A DNA stretch of 46,127 nucleotides from Streptomyces sp. SBT349 (GTDB lineage: Bacteria; Actinomycetota; Actinomycetes; Streptomycetales; Streptomycetaceae). The stretch covers positions 1-46,127 of the forward strand of contig NZ_LAVK01000013.1 in the NCBI RefSeq assembly GCF_001083795.1. The letters run 5' to 3'. Positions 27,540 through 34,561 of this stretch are shown here, piece by piece. The translations under genes and the position numbers were made by a program. Under the pieces are notes generated by a model, which saw only the letters and a list, made by a program, of their open reading frames with translations, did no database searches and was not told the DNA's origin. Position 1 is the first letter of the stretch, and each line of letters begins with the position of its first letter.

Positions 27540-28121
27540 CTATGCGTCCTCCGTGTCGATCACGTCCGCCAGGACCCGCAGACCTGCGGCGATCTGGTGG
27601 CCGCTGGGCACCTGCTTCGGATCGATCAGCCACTGCACGATCAGCCCGTCGGCCAACGCGCCGGACACCGCCGACACGGCGCGGGCCGTCTCGGCATCGA
27701 GGTCGGGACGTACGGCCTTGGTGTGCTCGGCACCTTTGGCCACCTGTCCGGCGTGGAGCCTCGCGAACCGCTCTCGCAGTTCGGGCGAGCGTTCGATCTG
27801 CGACCATGCCTCGACGTGCGCGATCAGCAGTGGCTTGTGCGCGTCGAACTCGGCCAGGACGCGGTCCCAGGCGCCGGGCAGGCGCCGGGGGTCCTCCGTG
27901 CTCAGCTGCGCCAGCATGTCGCTCAACTCCGCGATCGCCTGCATCAGCGCGGCGTCGAGAAGAGCTTCCTTGGAGCCGTAGTGGTATCCGATCGAGGCCA
28001 AGTGAGTGCCGGGAGCGGCGGCCACGATGTCGCGGGCGGTGGTCCGAGCGTAGCCGCGCTCGTACAGGCAACGCTTCGCTCCTTCGAGCAGGTCCTCGCG
28101 ACTTCCCATGGGTGTGAGCAT
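27540..28121 (-). CDS. TetR-family transcriptional regulator
   Basis: The roughly 193-aa protein has an N-terminal TetR HTH (about 5-50, LYERGYARTTARDIVAAA and IGYHYGSKEALLDAAL) and a helical ligand-binding domain containing HKPLLIAHVEAWSQIERSP. Two close starts are possible, ATG 28121 (MLTPMGSR) or 28109 (MGSR). It is divergent from an MFS efflux gene, and a palindrome sits between the MFS promoter boxes. The usual logic is that TetR represses the pump until a substrate binds. Confidence 0.88.
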   Translation of the reverse strand: MLTPMGSREDLLEGAKRCLYERGYARTTARDIVAAAPGTHLASIGYHYGSKEALLDAALMQAIAELSDMLAQLSTEDPRRLPGAWDRVLAEFDAHKPLLIAHVEAWSQIERSPELRERFARLHAGQVAKGAEHTKAVRPDLDAETARAVSAVSGALADGLIVQWLIDPKQVPSGHQIAAGLRVLADVIDTEDA

Positions 28122-28124
28122 AGC

Positions 28125-28167
28125 GTGTACATCCGTACTTGACGAGCGTCTTAGACGCTTGTACACA
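28125..28167. promoter_or_regulatory. MFS promoter with embedded TetR operator
   Basis: TTGACG (28139-28144) and TACACA (28162-28167) are spaced by 17 bp. AGCGTCT-T-AGACGCT (28145-28159) fills the spacer, and an outer GTGTAC/GTACAC pair (28125-28130, 28161-28166) surrounds it. The predicted transcript start is at or next to ATG 28175, so the mRNA is probably leaderless. Confidence 0.65.
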
Positions 28168-28174
28168 TTGCTGC

Positions 28175-29728
28175 ATGACCTCCCCCTCCACCACCCCCTC
28201 GACCAAGGCGAGCCGCAAGGAGTGGATCGGCCTGGGCGTCCTGACCGTGCCCGCCTTGCTGGTGTCCATGGATCTCTCGGTGCTGTTCATGGCCGCGCCC
28301 CGGATCAGCGCCGATCTGCGGCCCAGCACAGGCCAGTTGCTCTGGATCATGGACATCTACGGCTTCCTGATGGCCGGGCTGCTCATCACGATGGGCACCC
28401 TGGGCGACCGGATCGGCCGGCGGCGGCTGCTGATGCTCGGTGCCGTCGCCTTCGGAGGCGCCTCACTGCTGGCCGCCGTCTCCAGCAGCCCCGAGACGCT
28501 GATCCTCGCCCGCGCGTTGCTCGGTGTCGGCGGGGCGACTCTCGCCCCGTCCACGCTGGCGCTGATCCGCACCATGTTCCGCGACGACGCCCAGCGGCGC
28601 ACCGCGGTCGCGGTCTGGACGGCGGCCTTCGGCGCCGGGGTCCCCATCGGCTCGATCATCGGCGGGCTGCTCGTCGAGCGCTTCTGGTGGGGATCGGTCT
28701 TCCTGATCAACATCCCGGTGATGGTGCTGCTCCTGACCCTGGCCCCGCTGCTGTTGCCGGAGCACGCCGATCCCCTTCCCGGACGCTTCGACCTGCTCGG
28801 CGCGGCACAGTCGATGGCGGCCATCCTGGCGTGCGTCTGGGGGTTGAAGAAACTGGCCGAGGACGGGCTCGCGGTCCCGCCGTTCGTCGCCATCGCCGCC
28901 GGGCTGGCCACGAGCTACCTGTTCGTCCGGCGCCAACGCGCCGCCGCCCAGCCGCTGATCGACCTCGGTCTGTTCCGGCGTCCCGCGTTCTCGGCGGCCA
29001 TCGGCTCCAACGTCGTCCTCACCGTGGCCTCGGCCGGAGTCGGCATGCTGGTCGTCCAGCACCTTCAACTCGTCCTCGGCTACCGGCCGTTCGTCGCCGC
29101 ACTCTGGATGATTCCCATGGTCGGCATGACGGTGGTCGGCATCGTGGTGGGCACCGTCATCGTGCGCTGGGTGCGCCCCGGATTCGTCATCGGCGCCGGA
29201 CTGGCGTGTGCCGCCACCGGCTTCGGCCTGCTCACCCGGCTGGAGGCCGAGGACACCGTCGGGGCGCTCCTGACCGGCTACAGCGTGCTCGGACTCGGGA
29301 TGGGCATGGCCATCACCCTGGCCTACAACCTCGTGGTGGCCACCGCACCGCCGCGGAACGCCGGCACGGCAGCCGCTCTCAACGAGACAGGAACCGAACT
29401 CGGTGGCGCCCTCGGCATCGCCATCCTCGGCAGCATCGCCACCGCCGTGTACGAGCGGGACATCAGCAGGGCCCTTCCCGGAGATGTGCCCGCGGGCGCG
29501 GCCGACGCGGCCGGCTCCACACTGGGCGGGGCGCTCGTCGCAGCCGAGCAACTGCCCAGTCGGCTCGCCGAATCGGTGACCCAGGCCGCCACGACGGCCT
29601 TCACCAACGGGATCAACACCACCGCGGCCGTCGGAGCGGGACTGCTGGCTCTCAGCGCGGTCGTGGCCGCGACCGCGCTCCGCGGCGTGCGCATCGACGA
29701 CGGCCACTCCGGGGAGCACGGACACTAG
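28175..29728 (+). CDS. MFS drug efflux transporter (DHA2, 14-TM)
   Basis: This 517-aa protein of QacA/SmvA type is predicted to have 14 membrane segments. It has motif A-like GTLGDRIGRRRLLMLGAVAFG after TM2 and motif C-like GAGVPIGSIIGGLLVERFWW in TM5, marking a proton-driven antiporter. The ATG at 28175 is chosen over an upstream ATG inside the promoter. Regulation by the divergent TetR protein is likely. The substrate is unknown. Confidence 0.9.
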   Translation: MTSPSTTPSTKASRKEWIGLGVLTVPALLVSMDLSVLFMAAPRISADLRPSTGQLLWIMDIYGFLMAGLLITMGTLGDRIGRRRLLMLGAVAFGGASLLAAVSSSPETLILARALLGVGGATLAPSTLALIRTMFRDDAQRRTAVAVWTAAFGAGVPIGSIIGGLLVERFWWGSVFLINIPVMVLLLTLAPLLLPEHADPLPGRFDLLGAAQSMAAILACVWGLKKLAEDGLAVPPFVAIAAGLATSYLFVRRQRAAAQPLIDLGLFRRPAFSAAIGSNVVLTVASAGVGMLVVQHLQLVLGYRPFVAALWMIPMVGMTVVGIVVGTVIVRWVRPGFVIGAGLACAATGFGLLTRLEAEDTVGALLTGYSVLGLGMGMAITLAYNLVVATAPPRNAGTAAALNETGTELGGALGIAILGSIATAVYERDISRALPGDVPAGAADAAGSTLGGALVAAEQLPSRLAESVTQAATTAFTNGINTTAAVGAGLLALSAVVAATALRGVRIDDGHSGEHGH

Positions 29729-29807
29729 CCTCCGCATTCCGTTCGGGTCCGGCCGAGCTGCCCGGGGGTGATGTCAGAAGCCGAGGACCGATCCGGAGAT
29801 GTGGTAG

Positions 29808-30017
29808 CACTGGGAACACAGGCTGCTGGCCATCGGACCCGCGCAGGAGTGGCTCCTCTTCGGGCCGAACGAATCCACCACCTCCCAGCCCCGGGGCCGG
29901 TGCGCGGACGGCGCCATGCACTCCTTCCTCCTCCACGCCCCCGACAGCGGCGGACAGGTGACGGTCGAGACGTTCCCCCAGGGCCACGGCACCTCGCGCT
30001 TCCGTCCCGCCTCCTGA
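29808..30017 (+). pseudogene. Possible gene remnant, unidentified
   Basis: A 69-codon open stretch after an in-frame TAG has third-position G or C in nearly all codons, unlike random frames here. It reads LLAIGPAQEWLLFGPNEST and later QVTVETFPQGHGTSRFRPA before a TGA. No start codon or ribosome binding site precedes it. It looks like the C-terminal end of a lost gene, but I do not recognise the family. Confidence 0.35.
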
Positions 30018-30034
30018 CCACGGCCGGGCGCGCG

Positions 30035-30835
30035 CTACTTCGGGTCGCGGTTGAACAGCGCCGTGGACCAGGGGTAACCGAGCACGGTCAGGCCCAGGCA
30101 CCAGGCGACCGCCAGCCATCCGTGGTGCCCGATCTCGGTGCCGAGCAGCAGGCCGCGCAGGGTCTCGATGGCCGGGGTGAACGGCTGGTACTCGGCGATC
30201 GGCTGGAACCAGCCCGGCATCGTCTCGGCCGGGATGAACGCGGTCGAAATGAGCGGCAGGAGGATCAGCGGCATGGCCATGTTGCTGGCCGCCTCGGGGT
30301 TCGGGCTGGACAGGCCCATGCCGACCGCGATCCAGGTGAGCGCCAGGGCGAACAGCGCGAGCAGGCCGAACGCCAGGACCCACTCCAGGACGGTGGCGTC
30401 GGTGGAGCGGAAGCCGATGGCCACGGCGACGGCGCCGACGACGACGACGACGACCACGCTCATGATCGACTGGAGCACGCCGCCGATGACATGCCCGATG
30501 AGCACGGAGCCACGGTGGATCGCCATCGTGCGGAAGCGGGCGACGATGCCCTGGACCATGTCCATGGAGATGGACACCGCGGTGCCGATCGTGGTGCTGC
30601 CGATGGTCATCAGCAAGAGGCCCGGCACGAGGTAGGCGATGTACTCGGAACGGTCGGCCCCGCCGCCGCCGATGCCCGCGCTCATCACATCTCCGAAGAT
30701 GTAGACGAAGAGCAGCAGCAGCATGACGGGCGTGAGCAGCAGGTTCAGGGTGAGGGAGGGGTAGCGCCGCGCGTGCAGGAGGTTGCGGCGCAGCATCGTG
30801 GACGAGTCGCGGACGGCAAGGGGCAGGAAGCTCAT
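30035..30835 (-). CDS. ABC-2 type transporter permease (DrrB-like), copy 1
   Basis: This 266-aa membrane protein with six predicted segments belongs to the DrrB/ABC-2 family, including SLTLNLLLTPVMLLLLFVYI, FRTMAIHRGSVLIGHVIGG and YQPFTPAIETLRGLLLG. It pairs with the ATPase whose stop overlaps its ATG (ATGA). Such pairs export antibiotics such as daunorubicin. The first 150 bp of the gene are identical to copy 2 at 37692-38483; the remainder is diverged but clearly paralogous. Confidence 0.9.
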   Translation of the reverse strand: MSFLPLAVRDSSTMLRRNLLHARRYPSLTLNLLLTPVMLLLLFVYIFGDVMSAGIGGGGADRSEYIAYLVPGLLLMTIGSTTIGTAVSISMDMVQGIVARFRTMAIHRGSVLIGHVIGGVLQSIMSVVVVVVVGAVAVAIGFRSTDATVLEWVLAFGLLALFALALTWIAVGMGLSSPNPEAASNMAMPLILLPLISTAFIPAETMPGWFQPIAEYQPFTPAIETLRGLLLGTEIGHHGWLAVAWCLGLTVLGYPWSTALFNRDPK

Positions 30836-31563
30836 CGGACGGTCTCCTCGGGCTGGTCGGGGACGTCGCTGCCGCCGGTCAGGGCGAAGAACACGTCGTC
30901 GAGGTCGGGGGTGTGCACGGTCAGTTCGTCCGCCTCGATGCCGGCCGCGTCCAGCCAGTCGAGGATGGAGCGCAGCTCGCGCTGGCTGCCGTCGCTGGGG
31001 ATCTGCAACGCGAGGGCCTCGTCGTCCCGGGCGGCCTCGCGCAGGGTCGCGGCGGCGGACTGGTACGCGGCCGGGTCGGCGAACCGCAGCCGCACATGCC
31101 CGCCCGGGACGAGGCGCTTCAGCTCCCCGGCGGTGCCCTCGGCGGCGATCCTGCCGTCGTTCAGCACCGCGATACGGTCGGCGAGTTCATCGGCCTCGTC
31201 CAGGTACTGGGTGGTCAGGAACACGGTGACACCGTCGGAGACGAGCTCGCGGATGATCTGCCACATGGTGTGGCGGCTGCGCGGGTCGAGGCCGGTGGTC
31301 GGCTCGTCGAGGAAGATGATCCGCGGGGCGCCGACCAGCGTCATGGCGATATCCAGGCGGCGCTTCATGCCGCCGGAATAGGTGGAGACTGGCTTCTTGG
31401 CGGCCTCCACCAGGTCGAAGCGCTCCAGCAGCTCGGCGGCGACCCGGCGGCCCTCGCGCTTGGACAGGTGGTGCAGGTCCGCCATGAGAAGCATGTTCTC
31501 CTCGCCGGTGATCAACCCGTCGACGGCGGAGAACTGCCCGGTCACACCGATCGCGGCCCGCAC
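30693..31563. repeat. 871-bp block identical to 38341-39211
   Basis: Line-by-line comparison shows no mismatch between this block and 38341-39211. It covers the permease start and about three quarters of the ATPase gene. Both edges end abruptly in diverged paralogous sequence. Confidence 0.9.
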
Positions 31564-31833
31564 CCCGTCCGGAGACGTGGCGATGTCGTGGCCCCCGACC
31601 TGGGCCTGCCCGCCGTCGGGGGTGATGAGGGTGGAGAGGATCTTGACGGCGGTGGTCTTGCCGGCGCCGTTGGGCCCGAGCAGCGCGAACACGGACCCGG
31701 CGGGGATGCGCAGGTCGATGCCGTCGAGCACGGTCGTGCCGCCGTACGACATGCGCAGGCCGACGGCGGAGACGGCGGCCGGTGACGGGTGACCGCCGTT
31801 CCGACTGGATGTGGACATGACAGATGAAGGCAT
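30832..31833 (-). CDS. ABC transporter ATP-binding protein (DrrA-like), copy 1
   Basis: The roughly 333-aa ATPase has Walker A LLGPNGAGKTTAVKILSTL, signature YSGGMKRRLDIAMTL, Walker B IIFLDEPTTGLDP and the DrrA-type C-terminal extension ending VFFALTGGSDVP. The start is ATG 31833; ATG 31818 is an alternative. It powers the adjacent ABC-2 permease. About 236 C-terminal residues are identical to copy 2. The N-terminal quarter differs, which suggests gene conversion. Confidence 0.9.
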   Translation of the reverse strand: MPSSVMSTSSRNGGHPSPAAVSAVGLRMSYGGTTVLDGIDLRIPAGSVFALLGPNGAGKTTAVKILSTLITPDGGQAQVGGHDIATSPDGVRAAIGVTGQFSAVDGLITGEENMLLMADLHHLSKREGRRVAAELLERFDLVEAAKKPVSTYSGGMKRRLDIAMTLVGAPRIIFLDEPTTGLDPRSRHTMWQIIRELVSDGVTVFLTTQYLDEADELADRIAVLNDGRIAAEGTAGELKRLVPGGHVRLRFADPAAYQSAAATLREAARDDEALALQIPSDGSQRELRSILDWLDAAGIEADELTVHTPDLDDVFFALTGGSDVPDQPEETVR

Positions 31834-32119
31834 GGAGTCGCCCCGTTCGAAGGCTGAAGTGAACTGGTTGGCGGGGGGGTGAGGTCGTCGGGCCGGGCGC
31901 CGGGGCCCTCGGCGAATTGCCGACTCCGGATCGCCGCACGCGGCCCCGAGCACGGCCGGATCGCGGGCCACCTGGCCGAGGCGCGTGCTGCCACCCTCGG
32001 CGTGGCCGCGGGCCGTGGCTATGCCGTCCGCGGATCCGGGGTGAACGCCCGGGGCCACCGGCCGGCCGGATGGCGGCCCGACCCCGTGTTCCCGGTGGGC
32101 GTCGGGGGCCGGGGCGGCG
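31834..32119. other. Intergenic stretch, no confident gene
   Basis: 286 bp of GC-rich sequence between the ATPase leader and the SHOCT-like gene's stop. Several frames are open across it, but none has a ribosome binding site or recognisable domain. Confidence 0.4.
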
Positions 32120-32551
32120 TCACTCGCAGAACACCTTCACCGTGGCGTCGGGGTCGTCGACGTCGACGGTGAGGTCGTCGAGATGCTCGATGAGCTCCTC
32201 AAGGTGCTGCGGCTTGAGCTCGCCGAGGTCGATCGGCACCCCGGACTTGTGCAGCTGCGCGTTGACCTTGGTGAGCGCCTGCGGGGGGACAAGGCTCGTG
32301 AGCCGGACCCCGGCGCGCAGCAGCTGGAGCGGGACGCGGACGTTGACCCGGCCCGGCCCGTCGCCGCCGGAGCTGTCCTCCCAGTTCACCACCATGCGCA
32401 GGTACTTGGGTCGAGGCTTCGGGCGGGAGGTGGCCCCCGGCGGCGACTCGGGCTTCTCCCGTTCGAGGGCGTCGATCAGCCGCTCGGCCTCGTCCGCGGT
32501 GATCTTGCCCTCAGCCAGCATCTGCAGGACCTGACGGCGCTGCTCGTTCAT
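32120..32551 (-). CDS. SHOCT-like domain protein
   Basis: This 143-aa protein has an N-terminal short helical pair (QVLQMLAEGKITADEAERLI) typical of SHOCT-like/YvlB N-terminal domains, which read as oligomerisation modules. An amphipathic segment (VNVRVPLQLLRAGVRLTSLV) and an acidic C-terminus follow. It is the last gene of an operon with a small membrane protein and a DUF2089 regulator. GGAGGAGAA precedes its ATG. Such sets resemble anti-repressor or envelope-stress modules; function is inferred only from layout. Confidence 0.8.
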   Translation of the reverse strand: MNEQRRQVLQMLAEGKITADEAERLIDALEREKPESPPGATSRPKPRPKYLRMVVNWEDSSGGDGPGRVNVRVPLQLLRAGVRLTSLVPPQALTKVNAQLHKSGVPIDLGELKPQHLEELIEHLDDLTVDVDDPDATVKVFCE

Positions 32552-32572
32552 GGTCGCCCCTTCTCCTCCGAC

Positions 32573-32833
32573 TCATCTGACGCTTACCAGTACGGCCGTT
32601 CGGCCGTATTCGATCTCGACCCGGGTGCCGGGCAGCGCCCACAGCAGTCGCCCGGCGCCGCGCAGCGCGCCCACCGGGCTCACCCGCGTCGCCAGGCAGG
32701 CGATCAGCCCGCCCGCCACGGCGAGCAGCAGCAGCGGTGACGCCACCAGCAGGACCGGCAGGACCGGGACGTACAGCCGCAGGCCGCGGCCGCGTGGACG
32801 GCGATAGCGCACCGTCACCAGCTGCGGGATCAC
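32573..32833 (-). CDS. Small membrane protein in DUF2089 operon
   Basis: The 86-aa product starts at GTG 32833, overlapping the DUF2089 stop as GTGA. It has a basic N-terminus (RYRRPRGRGLRLYV), one or two membrane segments (PVLPVLLVASPLLLLAVAGG) and a short cytoplasmic-like tail ending in EIEYGRTAVLVSVR. No family is recognised. Position suggests it works with the SHOCT-like and DUF2089 proteins. Confidence 0.75.
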   Translation of the reverse strand: MIPQLVTVRYRRPRGRGLRLYVPVLPVLLVASPLLLLAVAGGLIACLATRVSPVGALRGAGRLLWALPGTRVEIEYGRTAVLVSVR

Positions 32834-33195
32834 CGGGAACCCTCCAGCTCGGCCAGCGCCTCCTCGGCGCTGATCTCCCCCCGCCGCAGGCGGTCGACGA
32901 CGTCGGCGGCGCCGGTGGGGGCCGGGTCGGTGTCGACGAAGTCGAGGTGCTCGGCGATCCGTTTCAGCCGGGACTTGATCGTGGGGTAGCTCACCCCGAA
33001 GATCCGTTCCATCTCCTTGATCGAACCGTGCGACCGCACGAACGCGGCGACGAACACCTGGTCGTCGACGCCGAGCCGGGCCAACTGCGGCGGCTCGAAC
33101 TGCCCCTCGACCACGACGCCGCTGTCGGCGAGGCGGACCCGCTCGACCACGAACGGCTGTCCGCGCGTCAGGTCCGTCAGCTCCTGCCAGTCCAC
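32830..33195 (-). CDS. DUF2089-family HTH regulator
   Basis: The roughly 121-aa protein contains the DUF2089 core FVRSHGSIKEMERIFGVSYP then TIKSRLKRIAEHL, a predicted helix-turn-helix. It ends in a helical pair (RLRRGEISAEEALAEL) like the N-terminus of the SHOCT-like partner. The GTG start at 33195 is preferred to ATG 33234 for two reasons: AGGGAG lies just upstream, and the best promoter has its -10 overlapping the earlier ATG. If that promoter is wrong, the protein is 134 aa. Confidence 0.8.
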   Translation of the reverse strand: MDWQELTDLTRGQPFVVERVRLADSGVVVEGQFEPPQLARLGVDDQVFVAAFVRSHGSIKEMERIFGVSYPTIKSRLKRIAEHLDFVDTDPAPTGAADVVDRLRRGEISAEEALAELEGSR

Positions 33196-33225
33196 CCTCG
33201 GCTCCCTGCACTCGGCGACACGCTC

Positions 33226-33262
33226 ACCAGTCATATGTACCTTGACTTTTTTAAGGCGTCAA
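33226..33262 (-). promoter_or_regulatory. Promoter of the DUF2089 operon with inverted repeat
   Basis: On the minus strand TTGACG (33262-33257) and TACATA (33239-33234) are spaced by 17 bp. TTGAC and GTCAA (33262-33246) form an inverted repeat around an 11-bp AT-rich spacer, a possible operator. Transcription would start near 33226. Confidence 0.45.
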
Positions 33263-33323
33263 CGCGCGGATCTTAATTTTCTCAATGTTCTCCCCCGCGC
33301 GCAGCCCACAGATGGAGAACCGA

Positions 33324-33671
33324 ATGACCCTTCCACGGACGATTGACACCGCACGAGCGGCTACAGATAGTGGCCCTACAGGCACGGATGGGGACGGGGG
33401 AGATCCTGTGGAGCCGCTCACCCTTCCCGATCAGCAGCGGGTACTCGGCCGTGATCACCCCCATACTCCGGCCACCCGCGACGCACTGGCCTACTGGGAG
33501 GAACAGCCGGAGCCTTCCGCGCCCGGCGGGGCCGTGAGCGGGCTGCGAGAGCTGCTGTGGGCTGCCGGGGCCGATCGGCCGCACACCCTGGCGACCCGGC
33601 ACCACCTCGCCGACTGGCGGTCCGGGCGGATTCGCCGACTGCCGTCCGGGCTGCGCAGCACCGGGTCCTGA
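33324..33671 (+). pseudogene. Probable TPR-protein remnant or small hypothetical
   Basis: The 115-aa frame from ATG 33324 (GGAGAA upstream) contains RVLGRDHPHTPATRDALAYW and DRPHTLATRHHLADWRSG. These are two degenerate copies of the TPR_12-type repeat (xxxLGxDHPxTLxTRxNLAxW) found at the C-termini of large actinobacterial NB-ARC/TPR proteins. No NTPase domain precedes it. It is either a decayed tail fused to a new N-terminus or a small standalone protein. Confidence 0.5.
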
Positions 33672-33750
33672 GGCCGCCTCCGGCCGGGCCTCCACGGCGG
33701 AGACGGGGCACGGCGCGCGGGGCCAGTCGCCCGCCCGCGGAGCCGGCAGC

Positions 33751-34482
33751 TCACCGGACCGGGAATCGCGCGGTGTTCCAGGCGCGCCAGACGCGGCGGG
33801 TGTTGGGCAGGTCGGGGTGGTCGAGGAGCCAGAGTACGTAGCCGACGTGGCGCTGGGCCCAGGGGTCGTGGCTCCGGGCCGCCGTGGCGAGCCGGGCTCG
33901 GAGGTCCGGGCCGTCGACGGCCCGCGCGACGCGTACGTAGCCGCGGTCCTTGCAGCGGTAGGGGCATTGGACGACGATCCCGACGAGGTCGACGAGCTTC
34001 GCCCGGACGGGGGCGGCGTGCTCCGCCACCGCCACGTCCCGCAGGAGGGCCTGCTTCGTGCCCCACTTCTTGGCGTGCAGGGTCCACTCCCGGGGGTACC
34101 TCGCCTCCCACTCCAGGAACAGCAGCGCGTACGGAAGACCCGGCCAGGACCTGATGTCTCCGGGCGGGCGGTTCCACAACGCGTCCGGCAGCACGTACCC
34201 GCAGGCGGCCTGACGCGTCGCGAACGCCTCCCGGACGGCGGGGTCCCGGTAACCCGATCCCATCTCCCGCATCAACGCGTTGAACCGTTCCGTCGCCTCT
34301 CCGACACGCCTTCGCGCCTCGGCCAGACGTGTCAGCGCCGCGGCCCGTTCGGTGGGGTCCTCCGCGATGAGCCCCTGCGCCCAGCCCAGCCTCGCGTTCC
34401 ACTCGGCCCTGGCATCGGTATCGGCATCGGCATCGGCATCGGCTCCCGGATCCGCTCTCTTCGTCACAGTGAGATCATCCAC
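33751..34482 (-). CDS. Hypothetical protein
   Basis: A 243-aa protein from GTG 34482, or up to 262 aa from GTG 34539. Neither start has a clear ribosome binding site. It has no family that I recognise. The N-terminus contains an alternating Ala-Asp tract encoded by a 6-bp microsatellite (34408-34440). The middle has LPYALLFLEWEARYPREWTL, a possible metal pair QCPYRCKD and HDPWAQRHVGYVLWLLDHP near the end. It is divergent from the SARP regulator, 79 bp away. Confidence 0.65.
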   Translation of the reverse strand: MDDLTVTKRADPGADADADADTDARAEWNARLGWAQGLIAEDPTERAAALTRLAEARRRVGEATERFNALMREMGSGYRDPAVREAFATRQAACGYVLPDALWNRPPGDIRSWPGLPYALLFLEWEARYPREWTLHAKKWGTKQALLRDVAVAEHAAPVRAKLVDLVGIVVQCPYRCKDRGYVRVARAVDGPDLRARLATAARSHDPWAQRHVGYVLWLLDHPDLPNTRRVWRAWNTARFPVR

Positions 34483-34561
34483 GGCGGCTTCGGCGAGGGA
34501 CGGCCCGCACCGTCGAGAGGCGGGAACGGTCGGCGGCACGGCGGTTGGCTAACCTGCACGG

